From an uncultured Muribaculaceae bacterium (GTDB lineage: Bacteria > Bacteroidota > Bacteroidia > Bacteroidales > Muribaculaceae), in assembly GCA_947629175.1 (NCBI GenBank), contig CANRCT010000027.1, positions 1 to 45,131 on the forward strand: a stretch of DNA of 45,131 bases, given 5' to 3'. The first letter of the stretch is position 1. Each line of letters starts with the position of its first letter. Of the stretch, positions 17,200-24,643 are shown piece after piece. Both the position numbers and the translations under genes were made by a program. The notes beneath the pieces are model-generated. The model was not told the DNA's origin, ran no database searches, and saw only the letters and a program-made list of their open reading frames with translations.

Positions 17200-18219
17200 T
17201 CAATGATTAATCAAAGCTCTGATTTTTTGCACTAATTTGAAAGGGAATAATGATAAAAAAGCTAGACTGATTAAATAAAAAAAGTTCGATCGAAATTTTA
17301 TATGATTTGTTAATGGATGGTTAGATTTCAATAACGCTGGATATAAATCCTTTCTGAATGCTTTTTGTTCATTAATAGGTATTAGTATCCAATCAGGATA
17401 CATTCTGTTCACTACATTCTTGAAATCAATACACAGAGATGAATTCTCAAAGAAATAATCACCTATCAATCCAAATGCATGCAGATCCAAAGCATCGCGT
17501 GACAATCCATTTCCCCAGTTATTCTCAGTCCCGACTGTGGCCTGTATATAAGCTTTATCATTATACTGCAACAAATGTCCTTCTAAAAGATACTTCCAAA
17601 AGTAATATTCAAATGAATAACCAGTTCCGATAAATATTGGATCAATTGGGATGTCTTTAACAGCTTCAGTCTTAATTATAACTCCACTAATAAAACTCCC
17701 TAAAGCTAAAATACTATTACATAGGGCAAAATAATTTCTAGCTTCAATTTCGTTCTTAAAATTCACTGTCAATCTATTGGTATCCCTCAAATAACTGACA
17801 TGTTGTTTGAATTCACGATTCAAATCAACTATTTCCACATCCGAAATATAAAAATCTATAGTGTCGTTTAGATTAATTAACTCCATCACATATTTCAATC
17901 CACCAGGTTTGAAATAATCATCATCACCTTTTAAGATTGTATACTTTCCGGTCGACATTGACAAAGCTTTAATGAAATTTTTGTCCGGACCTATATTTTT
18001 TGAGTTAGTGTTTATTTTGATATTTGATGATGGATATTGAGATAATAATCGCTTAAGTTCTATGTGAGTATTATCAGTTGAAGCGTTATCGGAAATACAT
18101 ATTTCAATTAAATCAACTGAATTGGATTCGATAGATTGTATAATTAAATCTTTAATAGAATCAATAAGATAATGACATCGGTTGAATGTTGGGATGCAAA
18201 TAGACAACAATGGCTTCAT
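17200..18219 (-). CDS. Family 2 glycosyltransferase
   Basis: A 339-residue GT-A enzyme starting with PLLSICIPTFNRCHYL and ICISDNASTDNT, with the acidic ILKGDDDYF motif at about 94-102. This is the common layout of abequosyl- or tyvelosyl-transferase-like GT2 proteins. Its place directly after the CDP-dideoxyhexose genes makes it a reasonable candidate for the transferase that uses that sugar, but this is a guess from order. The C-terminal end is basic and hydrophobic. There is a 3-base gap to the flippase gene and a 14-base gap from the short-chain reductase. Confidence 0.85.
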   Translation of the reverse strand: MKPLLSICIPTFNRCHYLIDSIKDLIIQSIESNSVDLIEICISDNASTDNTHIELKRLLSQYPSSNIKINTNSKNIGPDKNFIKALSMSTGKYTILKGDDDYFKPGGLKYVMELINLNDTIDFYISDVEIVDLNREFKQHVSYLRDTNRLTVNFKNEIEARNYFALCNSILALGSFISGVIIKTEAVKDIPIDPIFIGTGYSFEYYFWKYLLEGHLLQYNDKAYIQATVGTENNWGNGLSRDALDLHAFGLIGDYFFENSSLCIDFKNVVNRMYPDWILIPINEQKAFRKDLYPALLKSNHPLTNHIKFRSNFFYLISLAFLSLFPFKLVQKIRALINH

Positions 18220-18233
18220 ATAAAATACAGCAA

Positions 18234-19130
18234 TTAATCAGAGTTAATGAATCTTTTGAAACCCTCATCAATAGAGATCAGTGGTATCCAACTAGGTAAC
18301 AGTTTATATCCCACATACAAATTCATTACTTCTCGTGATTTATATTGACGGGCGCCCCAGTCTAAATTTAATTGTTTTCCTATAATGGACTGGAATATCA
18401 AAACAACTTCTTTCAATGTCCTCGGATTTCCTGAATAAACACCATATGTTTCATTTCGAACACTCGGATCATTGTTCAAGCAATCATATGAAATTTCGAA
18501 AGCCCGTGCTACATCATTTACATGAACAAGATCTATCATCTGTTCTCCCAAAGATATATCCAATACTTTATCTGTACCAGCAATGTCACGCAATGTACTC
18601 CATAACTTTGGACGTTTATCATCTTCACCATAAACATCAAATAATCGAAGGTTTACATGCCGAATTCCATATGCCTCTACGTAGAATTTAACTATTTTTT
18701 CAAAAGCTTCTTTAGTAGCTGCATATAAATCTACAGGATTATATTCAACCTTGCCATCATAATTCTGCCAATATGTCCCTGTAGATATAAACAATTTTGT
18801 TTTGCTATATCTCATGGCCTCTAATATTTCAGTACCAAAACATATATTAGCATCTATAATAGTGGATATTTGCGATAAAGATGGAGCATTAACAACTGCC
18901 GCGGCTAAATGCATAATAACGTCAGCCTCACGTCCAACTATGAAATCCTTTAGGGATTCGATCTCACCATCGTATTCAAAAACAGTTATCTTAGTTTTGA
19001 TATCATTTATCAGATTGTAACTTGAATCAGGTCTAGCAATGATAGCCACATTCCACCCTTTAGAAATAAGATGTCGCACCACATGAGAGCCAATATAACC
19101 TGTAGCACCTGTTACAATACAATTAGGCAT
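18234..19130 (-). CDS. NAD(P)-dependent epimerase/dehydratase, likely CDP-dideoxyhexose synthase
   Basis: A 298-residue extended short-chain dehydrogenase. GATGYIGSHV at 8-17 is the dinucleotide site, and YAATKEAFEK holds the catalytic Tyr and Lys. It follows rfbG by 2 bases, at the place where paratose/abequose synthase (RfbS/RfbJ) stands in Salmonella and Yersinia loci. The likely job is reducing C4 of the CDP-4-keto-3,6-dideoxyglucose made by RfbH to give CDP-abequose or CDP-paratose. Which isomer forms cannot be told by eye. It is AT-rich, while rfbG and rfbH are GC-richer, so it may have a separate origin. Confidence 0.75.
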   Translation of the reverse strand: MPNCIVTGATGYIGSHVVRHLISKGWNVAIIARPDSSYNLINDIKTKITVFEYDGEIESLKDFIVGREADVIMHLAAAVVNAPSLSQISTIIDANICFGTEILEAMRYSKTKLFISTGTYWQNYDGKVEYNPVDLYAATKEAFEKIVKFYVEAYGIRHVNLRLFDVYGEDDKRPKLWSTLRDIAGTDKVLDISLGEQMIDLVHVNDVARAFEISYDCLNNDPSVRNETYGVYSGNPRTLKEVVLIFQSIIGKQLNLDWGARQYKSREVMNLYVGYKLLPSWIPLISIDEGFKRFINSD

Positions 19131-19132
19131 AT

Positions 19133-20209
19133 CTATTTCAGGTATTCATTTATTTGCCTTACGCATAGGTCGTAAGGACATTCGGACGTATATTTTTTAT
19201 ACCAGTCGGTGGTGAGCGATATGGTCTGGGAGAGGTTGAGGCGGGGCTCCCAGCCGAGACGAAACTTGGCTTTGGAAATATCCAGCAACAGGAGTTTGGC
19301 TTCATGTAGTGCATTGGGATCGGACAGATCACGAAGCTCTCCGCTACCGTAAGCCTCAACAACTTTCGAAGCCACTTCCCAGACAGTGGAGATGGATTCG
19401 GCTCGGGGCCCGAAATTCCATCCTTCGCAATATTCCGTGGGACTATCCCACATTTTACGTGCAAGCATGAGATAGCCCGACAGGGGTTCAAGAACATGCT
19501 GCCAGGGGCGGATCGCTTTGGGCGAACGTATGTCGATCGGACGGCCGGCCTCGAGAGCGCGGATACAGTCGGGAATAATGCGATCGAGAGCCCAGTCGCC
19601 GCCGCCTACTACGTTGCCGGCCCTAACACTGGCTATTGATTTGCCATGCGTGGAATACTTTTCAGGATTGAAGTAACTTCGACGCCAAGACGCTATGGCC
19701 AGCTCGGCTGCGCCCTTTGATGACGAATACGGATCGTAGCCACCCATAGGCTCGTTTTCACGGTATCCCCATATCTGCTCCTTGTTTTCGTAGCATTTGT
19801 CGGTGGTGATCATCACTCCAACCTTCACGCTGTCGGTGGCGCGGATGGCTTCGAGGATATTGATCGTTCCCATCACGTTGGTCTGATACGTCTCCACCGG
19901 AATGTCATAACTAAGCCTCACAAGCGGTTGAGCGGCGAGATGGAACACGATTTCAGGCTGAAACTCTCTGAAAATACGTTTCATTCTCTCACCGTCGAGA
20001 ATGTCGGCGCGTATATCGGCTACGATTTTTTCGCCTATACGGGTCAACACGAAATTGTCGCGGTCAGTAGCGGGATCAAGACCTATTCCTGCTACTTCAG
20101 CCCCAAGCTCATTGAGCCAGACGGACAGCCAAGAGCCCTTGAAACCGGTATGGCCCGTGATAAGGACCCTTTTCCCTTTATAGAAATTATCGAAAATATC
20201 TACTCCCAT
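19133..20209 (-). CDS. rfbG: CDP-glucose 4,6-dehydratase
   Basis: A 358-residue SDR enzyme closely matching RfbG/DdhB. GHTGFKGSWLS at 19-29 is the NAD site with the characteristic FKGSWL, and Y161 and K165 in YSSSK are catalytic. MITTDKCYENKE and NVVGGGDWALDRIIPD are family signatures. It converts CDP-glucose from RfbF to CDP-4-keto-6-deoxyglucose. It lies between rfbH (2-base gap) and the short-chain reductase. Length is as expected. Confidence 0.93.
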   Translation of the reverse strand: MGVDIFDNFYKGKRVLITGHTGFKGSWLSVWLNELGAEVAGIGLDPATDRDNFVLTRIGEKIVADIRADILDGERMKRIFREFQPEIVFHLAAQPLVRLSYDIPVETYQTNVMGTINILEAIRATDSVKVGVMITTDKCYENKEQIWGYRENEPMGGYDPYSSSKGAAELAIASWRRSYFNPEKYSTHGKSIASVRAGNVVGGGDWALDRIIPDCIRALEAGRPIDIRSPKAIRPWQHVLEPLSGYLMLARKMWDSPTEYCEGWNFGPRAESISTVWEVASKVVEAYGSGELRDLSDPNALHEAKLLLLDISKAKFRLGWEPRLNLSQTISLTTDWYKKYTSECPYDLCVRQINEYLK

Positions 20210-20211
20210 GA

Positions 20212-21576
20212 TTATCCGTTGTGTTGTTGATCCCAGAGAGCATTTGCCGTATACTCACGGATCCTTTCGATCATATAGTGGAGCATATCGTTTGTCATCC
20301 CCGGATATACTCCGATCCATAGAGTGCTGTTCATTATGCGGTCGGTGTTCTTAAGATCTCCTACCACTCTATAACCGGCGCCTGATTCGCGCATCTGATC
20401 AAACGCCGGATGTTTCAGGAGATTTCCTGCAAAAAGATTGCGTGTCTGGATCTTGCACGACTCCAAATATTTGGCGAGATCGTTGCGGGTGAATGGAGCA
20501 TCGTCCTTGACAGTGATAAGGAACCCGAACCATGCAGGATTGGAGCCTTGCTGCGGCTCGGGAAGGATAAGCCAGGGCGTTCCCTCCAACCCTTTGCGCA
20601 GCACGCTGAAATTATGTCTGCGTCGCTCGACGATATCGTCAAGTTTCTCGAGTTGAGCGCATCCTATTGCAGCCTGCATGTCCGTAACTTTCAGATTATA
20701 CCCGAAATGCGAATAGACATATTTATGGTCATATCCCATTGGCAGCTGTCCGAACTGCTTTGTAAAACGGCAACCGCACGTATTGTCTACACCGCCCATG
20801 CACCAGCAGTCGCGGCCCCAGTCACGAAATGAATTGACGAGTTTGTGGAGCAACGGGTTATTAGTATATACGGCTCCTCCTTCGCCCATGGTCATGTGAT
20901 GCGGAGGATAGAATGAACTCGTGCCGATATCCCCGATAGTGCCAGTCTTGCGGAGCTCACCGTCAATCTCGTATGTCGAACCAAGCGCATCACAGTTGTC
21001 TTCAACCAACCAAAGATTATGCCTGTCACAGAACTCCTTTACAGTCTTCAGGTCAAAAGGATTGCCCAATGAGTGGGCGATCATCACAGCTTTGGTCTTT
21101 GAAGAGTATGCTTTTTCGAGTTGTGTGACATCAATATTGTATTCAGGCACTGTAACATCGACAAACACCGGAACAGCACCATATTGAATGCAGGGCGTGA
21201 CAGTAGTGGGGAAGCCGCACGCTACAGTTATCACCTCGTCACCTCGCTTGATCTGCCGTTCACCCAGTTCGGGTGAAGTGAGTGCCGAGAAAGCCAGAAG
21301 ATTTGCCGATGATCCGGAATTTGTAAGCGAGCAGTATCTCACTCCCAGCCATTTTGCAAAAGATTTCTCAAACTTGGAAGCCCATGGACCGGCTGTCAGC
21401 CAGAAGTCGAGAGAAGAATCAACAAGATTTACCATCTCGGCAGCGTCGAAATATCGTCCGCCATAATTCACGAATGTCTGGCCGGGCATAAAGCTTTTTT
21501 TCCGTCCATGAGTCTCCTCATAATATTTTTTTGTCAGCTCAAGGATCTGCTTCTTCAGTTCTTCTTTACGTTCCAT
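20212..21576 (-). CDS. rfbH: CDP-6-deoxy-4-hexulose 3-dehydrase (E1)
   Basis: A 454-residue PMP and [2Fe-2S] enzyme. The usual PLP lysine of the DegT fold is replaced by histidine (FYPPHHMTMGEGG, H226/H227), as in known E1 enzymes. Cysteines C257, C259, C267 and C269 in the RDCWCMGGVDNTCGCR region fit the iron-sulfur site. It removes the C3 hydroxyl of CDP-4-keto-6-deoxyglucose. E1 needs electrons from the E3 reductase (AscD/DdhD), and no such gene is seen here. It must be elsewhere or be replaced by another reductase. It is flanked by rfbF (17 bases) and rfbG (2 bases). Confidence 0.94.
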   Translation of the reverse strand: MERKEELKKQILELTKKYYEETHGRKKSFMPGQTFVNYGGRYFDAAEMVNLVDSSLDFWLTAGPWASKFEKSFAKWLGVRYCSLTNSGSSANLLAFSALTSPELGERQIKRGDEVITVACGFPTTVTPCIQYGAVPVFVDVTVPEYNIDVTQLEKAYSSKTKAVMIAHSLGNPFDLKTVKEFCDRHNLWLVEDNCDALGSTYEIDGELRKTGTIGDIGTSSFYPPHHMTMGEGGAVYTNNPLLHKLVNSFRDWGRDCWCMGGVDNTCGCRFTKQFGQLPMGYDHKYVYSHFGYNLKVTDMQAAIGCAQLEKLDDIVERRRHNFSVLRKGLEGTPWLILPEPQQGSNPAWFGFLITVKDDAPFTRNDLAKYLESCKIQTRNLFAGNLLKHPAFDQMRESGAGYRVVGDLKNTDRIMNSTLWIGVYPGMTNDMLHYMIERIREYTANALWDQQHNG

Positions 21577-21593
21577 TATTTTTCGATTCCTTT

Positions 21594-22394
21594 TTAGTAT
21601 CCTTTAGGCACCTCACGCTCCCATTTCTTCCATGGAGCCGCCCCGGCCGCGAGTAGTTTCTCAAGCATAGCTTTTTCACGTGCGTTATCCATGCATTGCC
21701 AGAAACCTTCATGTATATACGACATAAGCTGTCCCTCTTTGACAAGCGCTTCAAGCGGGCCCCGTTCGAACACACATTCATCGCCATTCAGATAGTCAAA
21801 TATTTCAGGCTCAAGCACCATGTACCCGGCATTGATAGGCGCACCGTCCACGAGATTCTTTTCTCTAAAGGACTTTACCGCATAGTCGCCGCCTATATTA
21901 AGAATACCCTTGTCCTGAGCGATCTTGACAGCTGTGAGAGTGGCGATTCTGCCATGACTCTTGTGGAAATCAAGCAACTTGTTAATATCGACATCGCAGA
22001 CTCCATCGCCATATGTCATGAAAAAGGGCTCATCACCCACATATCTCTGTATTCTCTTGATGCGTCCCCCCGTCATTGTGTTGTAACCTGTATCGACGAC
22101 TGTAACTCTCCAAGGTTCACAGTTGCTGCAATGAACGGTCATTTCATTATGATTGTCGCGATAGTCGAAAGTCACATCGGAATTGTGCAGGAAATAATTG
22201 GCGAACCACTCTTTGATATATTCCTGTCGATATCCGGCACAGATTATAAATTCAGTATGACCGTAATGAGCATATTCCTTCATAATATGCCATAATATCG
22301 GCATTCCACCGATTTCAATCATCGGTTTCGGCTTAAACTGCGATTCTTCGGAAATACGTGATCCGAATCCGCCAGCGAGCAATACAACTTTCAT
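21594..22394 (-). CDS. rfbF: Glucose-1-phosphate cytidylyltransferase
   Basis: A 266-residue nucleotidyltransferase. LAGGFGSRISEES at 6-18 and KPKPMIEIGG give the nucleotide site, FMTYGDGVCDVD holds the metal aspartate, and the C-terminal GFWQCMDNAREK is typical of RfbF. It makes CDP-glucose from CTP and glucose-1-phosphate, the first step of the 3,6-dideoxyhexose pathway. It is the second gene of operon L, 90 bases after the NusG-like gene. No promoter consensus is present in that gap, so it depends on transcription through the antiterminator gene. Confidence 0.94.
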   Translation of the reverse strand: MKVVLLAGGFGSRISEESQFKPKPMIEIGGMPILWHIMKEYAHYGHTEFIICAGYRQEYIKEWFANYFLHNSDVTFDYRDNHNEMTVHCSNCEPWRVTVVDTGYNTMTGGRIKRIQRYVGDEPFFMTYGDGVCDVDINKLLDFHKSHGRIATLTAVKIAQDKGILNIGGDYAVKSFREKNLVDGAPINAGYMVLEPEIFDYLNGDECVFERGPLEALVKEGQLMSYIHEGFWQCMDNAREKAMLEKLLAAGAAPWKKWEREVPKGY

Positions 22395-22484
22395 AAATAT
22401 AGACTAAAGGGGAGAATGTGGGAAGCCATATTTAGGATTTGCTTCTAAACAATGACAGCTGGATATCTGTGATATAGACTGGGT

Positions 22485-23594
22485 TCAGGAGGCGGCGGGG
22501 AGGGAGGCGGATGGAGAGAGATGCCAGAGGATCTCGTCGCGCAGGGCCGAGGCTGACTTTGAGAGGGCGGTTTTCGCGCCGGAGGAGCCGGAAGCTACAG
22601 AGACTGAAGGGGCCACGGTAGCCGAGTCCGCGGGGGCCGCGTCGGAGTCGGGAGCGCCCGAAACAGCGGCGAGGGCTTGGCGCAGGAGGGCGGGGTCGCG
22701 GTCGAGAGCGCCTCTGACGAAGAGGGCCAGGGGGCTGAAGGCTCCGAGGCGGTCGAGGCGGCGGCGCGCGTCGGCTGCAGCGGCCGTCTCGCCGAGGATG
22801 CTCAGGGCGCCCAGAAGCACCGCGGCGAGCCGCTCGGCGAGCTTGCCGCTGCCGAGGTCGGCCCTCTCCATGCGGCGCACGAACACCGTCAGCGAGGCTA
22901 TCTCCCTGTCGGCCAACTGTTCGCCCAGCCGCATCTTGCGCAGCGCAGCGAAGAGGCGTGGTGCGAAGGCATCTATCTGGTCGTAGGCGCGGCGGCTTCC
23001 GGCGGCGAATTCAAGCACGCGCACCGAGCGGGCGTCGACGTTGAACGCTATCGTACCCAGTCCGCCCGACGTCTGCACAGCGATATTGCCGTTCGAGCTC
23101 CCCTTGCGCGCCATAAACCGGCCGACGAGGCCGGCAAAAGCACCGTCCATCACCTCCACGAGGTCGCCGTCCTCAAGCTCGACATCCTCAATGCGGAAGA
23201 ATGGCAACCGGTTTTCATATCCGCGGGCGATGATGCGGAAAGCCGTCATCTGAGCGTCGCTCACATGCGCATAGCGGTCGGCGCCCGCGCGGTCGATTAC
23301 GAACGAAAATCCGTTCTGGCTGCCACACAGCCGTTTGACATCACGCAGCCTCCCGCGCACGAACACATAATGATAGGTCAACGCCACCTCGCGCCTAATC
23401 ATCCGGCCGCCGACATCGACGGCGCTCACGATCGACGGCGCCCAAAGCTCCAGATCAAGGCTTTCGGCAACATTAAGACGATCCACGGCCTCACGGGCGC
23501 GACGAATTCGGCCTGCCGAACCGCCCGACACATGGTTGAGAACCCACCATCGTCTTGCTTCAACTTCAGTTTTTGAAGCGCTTTCGTTATCCAT
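22485..23594 (-). CDS. NusG-like (UpxY-type) antiterminator with long C-terminal extension
   Basis: About 369 residues from the ATG at 23594; an upstream in-frame GTG at 23633 is less likely. Residues of about 15-115 are a NusG N-terminal domain (RRWWVLNHV, then LELWAPSIV and YHYVFVRGRL), and about 140-165 a KOW motif (EDGDLVEVMDGAFAGLVGRF). UpxY proteins bind polymerase and keep it going through their own capsule operon. The protein is twice the normal 170-200 residues: about 195-330 is an Ala/Arg/Leu-rich helical domain and the end is a Ser/Ala-rich tail. I know no named family for the extension. The gene is GC-rich, first in operon L, and lies just after the left arm of the invertible segment. 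No upxZ follows it. Confidence 0.85.
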   Translation of the reverse strand: MDNESASKTEVEARRWWVLNHVSGGSAGRIRRAREAVDRLNVAESLDLELWAPSIVSAVDVGGRMIRREVALTYHYVFVRGRLRDVKRLCGSQNGFSFVIDRAGADRYAHVSDAQMTAFRIIARGYENRLPFFRIEDVELEDGDLVEVMDGAFAGLVGRFMARKGSSNGNIAVQTSGGLGTIAFNVDARSVRVLEFAAGSRRAYDQIDAFAPRLFAALRKMRLGEQLADREIASLTVFVRRMERADLGSGKLAERLAAVLLGALSILGETAAAADARRRLDRLGAFSPLALFVRGALDRDPALLRQALAAVSGAPDSDAAPADSATVAPSVSVASGSSGAKTALSKSASALRDEILWHLSPSASLPAAS

Positions 23595-23711
23595 CGGATA
23601 TAACTCTACTTCCTCAGCCGAATAACAATCCACTATATATCAACTGTTTGGATTGCGATATTCGACTGACCTCCGAAAACGGGCTGCATCATGCGCCGTT
23701 CCGGCCCGAAG
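23595..23711 (-). promoter_or_regulatory. Leader of operon L
   Basis: Going leftward from the left inverted repeat the leader reads ACTG, then CTTCGGG. A hairpin follows with arms at 23696-23700 and 23678-23682 (AACGG/CCGTT with an inner GC pair). The right leader has the matching TTTCGGA and its own hairpin. UpxY- and LoaP-type proteins act on leader RNA, so this is the probable target. No TAnnTTTG box faces left anywhere between 23595 and 23888. Confidence 0.55.
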
Positions 23712-23733
23712 CAGTATCTCTTGGTAAGAGATA
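23712..23733 (+). repeat. Left inverted repeat of the promoter switch
   Basis: 22 bases (CAGTATCTCTT, GGT, AAGAGATA) that are the exact reverse complement of 23889-23910. The copy is itself a palindrome: AGTATCTCTT (23713-23722) and AAGAGATACT (23726-23735) around GGT. A near-palindrome with an asymmetric centre is what a recombinase dimer site looks like. The GGT/ACC centre sets the orientation that gives inversion instead of deletion. Confidence 0.85.
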
Positions 23734-23844
23734 CTAAACCGAGCCAATCTCCTGAATTTCAATGCATTCTCAAAATCGGATTTGGTTAAATATTGTAATA
23801 ATGCGTTATTGCTGCTAAACATGTGCCAGATAGCCGACAATTGA

Positions 23845-23876
23845 TTTGCTCATTTCAAAGGAATTGTCTATCTTTG
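23845..23876 (+). promoter_or_regulatory. Rightward promoter inside the invertible segment
   Basis: TTTG (23845-23848) and TATCTTTG (23869-23876) are 20 bases apart, an exact Bacteroidetes promoter. Transcription should start near 23882, so the right inverted repeat is the first structure in the RNA. It is the only TAnnTTTG match on either strand between 23595 and 23888. In this orientation it drives operon R. Confidence 0.8.
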
Positions 23877-23888
23877 CGGTGAAATGCA

Positions 23889-23910
23889 TATCTCTTACCA
23901 AGAGATACTG
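23889..23910 (-). repeat. Right inverted repeat of the promoter switch
   Basis: 22 bases (TATCTCTT, ACC, AAGAGATACTG), the exact reverse complement of the left copy. In the rightward RNA the TATCTCTT/AAGAGATA arms would form an 8-base hairpin close to the 5' end. The same hairpin would start the leftward RNA after inversion. Confidence 0.85.
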
Positions 23911-23974
23911 TTTCGGAATGCAGTCAGGCGGCTGTTCAGCCCCTCATTCCGGAGCCTCGTTGACCGTTTTACAA
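23911..23974 (+). promoter_or_regulatory. Leader of operon R
   Basis: The leader continues from the right repeat as ACTG, TTTCGGA. It then forms a nested hairpin: CGGAATG (23914-23920) pairs with CATTCCG (23945-23951), with an inner GGC/GCC stem (23930-23932 and 23939-23941). The YTTCGG start is shared with the operon L leader. It may be the loading site for the NusG-like protein, and the stable stem may pause polymerase. Confidence 0.55.
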
Positions 23975-24604
23975 ATGGCTGACATCCAGACAACTCCAGC
24001 GGCGACGGCAGCGCGCAAAAGCGTTGACGGCGCCGGAGGCGTACCCGGCGCCCACTGGTATGTGGCCCTCGTCAGCCATAACGCCGAGCACACCATGGCG
24101 CGCACCATCGGCCAGCACGGATTCGCGACCTACGTCGCCTCCCAGCGCGAACTGCGCGTATGGCGCGACGGCCGCCGCAAAGAGATCGACCGCGTCGTCA
24201 TCCCGTCCACCGTATTCATCCACTGCACCGAGTCCCAGCGCCGCCAGGCCGTCCGCATCCCCGGCATCCACCGTTTCCTCATGGACCGCGCCGCCGCGGC
24301 CGGCTCCCGCCCCGCCATCGTTCCCGACGCCCAGCTTCAGCGCCTCCGCTTCATGCTCGGCGCCACCGACCGCCCCGTAGAATTCATCTCCCGCCCCCTC
24401 ACTCCGGGCATGCGCGTCAGCGTGATCCGCGGCTCCCTCCGCGGCCTCCAGGGCGAAGTCATCTACACACATGGCGCCACCTCCGACGCAGCGGCCAACC
24501 CGGACCACGACGCATCAGCCACCGCCCGCCTCGTAATCCGCCTCGACATCCTCGGCTGCGCCACCGTAGCCATCTCCCCCCTCGACCTCCAGCCCCTCGA
24601 CTGA
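23975..24604 (+). CDS. NusG-like (UpxY-type) antiterminator of operon R
   Basis: A 209-residue protein from the ATG at 23975; longer frames would begin in the inverted repeat or leader. Residues of about 25-125 are the NusG N-terminal domain (HWYVALVSHNAEHTMARTIG, VVIPSTVFIHC, VPDAQLQRL), and about 143-165 the KOW loop (LTPGMRVSVIRGSLRGLQGEV). This is the usual UpxY length and plan. It should promote transcription of the long operon R, which follows after 39 bases. It is only distantly similar to the NusG-like protein of operon L, so each may recognise its own leader. It is very GC-rich compared with the downstream glycosyltransferases. No upxZ-like gene follows. Confidence 0.88.
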   Translation: MADIQTTPAATAARKSVDGAGGVPGAHWYVALVSHNAEHTMARTIGQHGFATYVASQRELRVWRDGRRKEIDRVVIPSTVFIHCTESQRRQAVRIPGIHRFLMDRAAAAGSRPAIVPDAQLQRLRFMLGATDRPVEFISRPLTPGMRVSVIRGSLRGLQGEVIYTHGATSDAAANPDHDASATARLVIRLDILGCATVAISPLDLQPLD

Positions 24605-24643
24605 CCCGCACTCCCCTCCCCATACCATATCATATAGATAATC

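Larger units (their letters stand above)
23712..23910. promoter_or_regulatory. Invertible promoter segment between two divergent operons
   Basis: A 199-base segment is bounded by perfect 22-base inverted repeats and holds a single promoter that faces right. Size and layout match the invertible capsule promoters of Bacteroides fragilis, which are about 190 bases with repeats of about 20 bases. Here there is an operon on each side, both starting with a NusG-like gene. Flipping would place the -7 box at about 23746-23753 on the minus strand, aimed at operon L. No recombinase gene is next to it. A global invertase elsewhere, or the integrase at 2352-3716, would have to act in trans. Confidence 0.8.

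Noticed and set aside
22677-23576. A 299-residue frame opposite to the operon L antiterminator
   Set aside because: It has no recognisable domain, while the minus-strand frame has NusG and KOW motifs.
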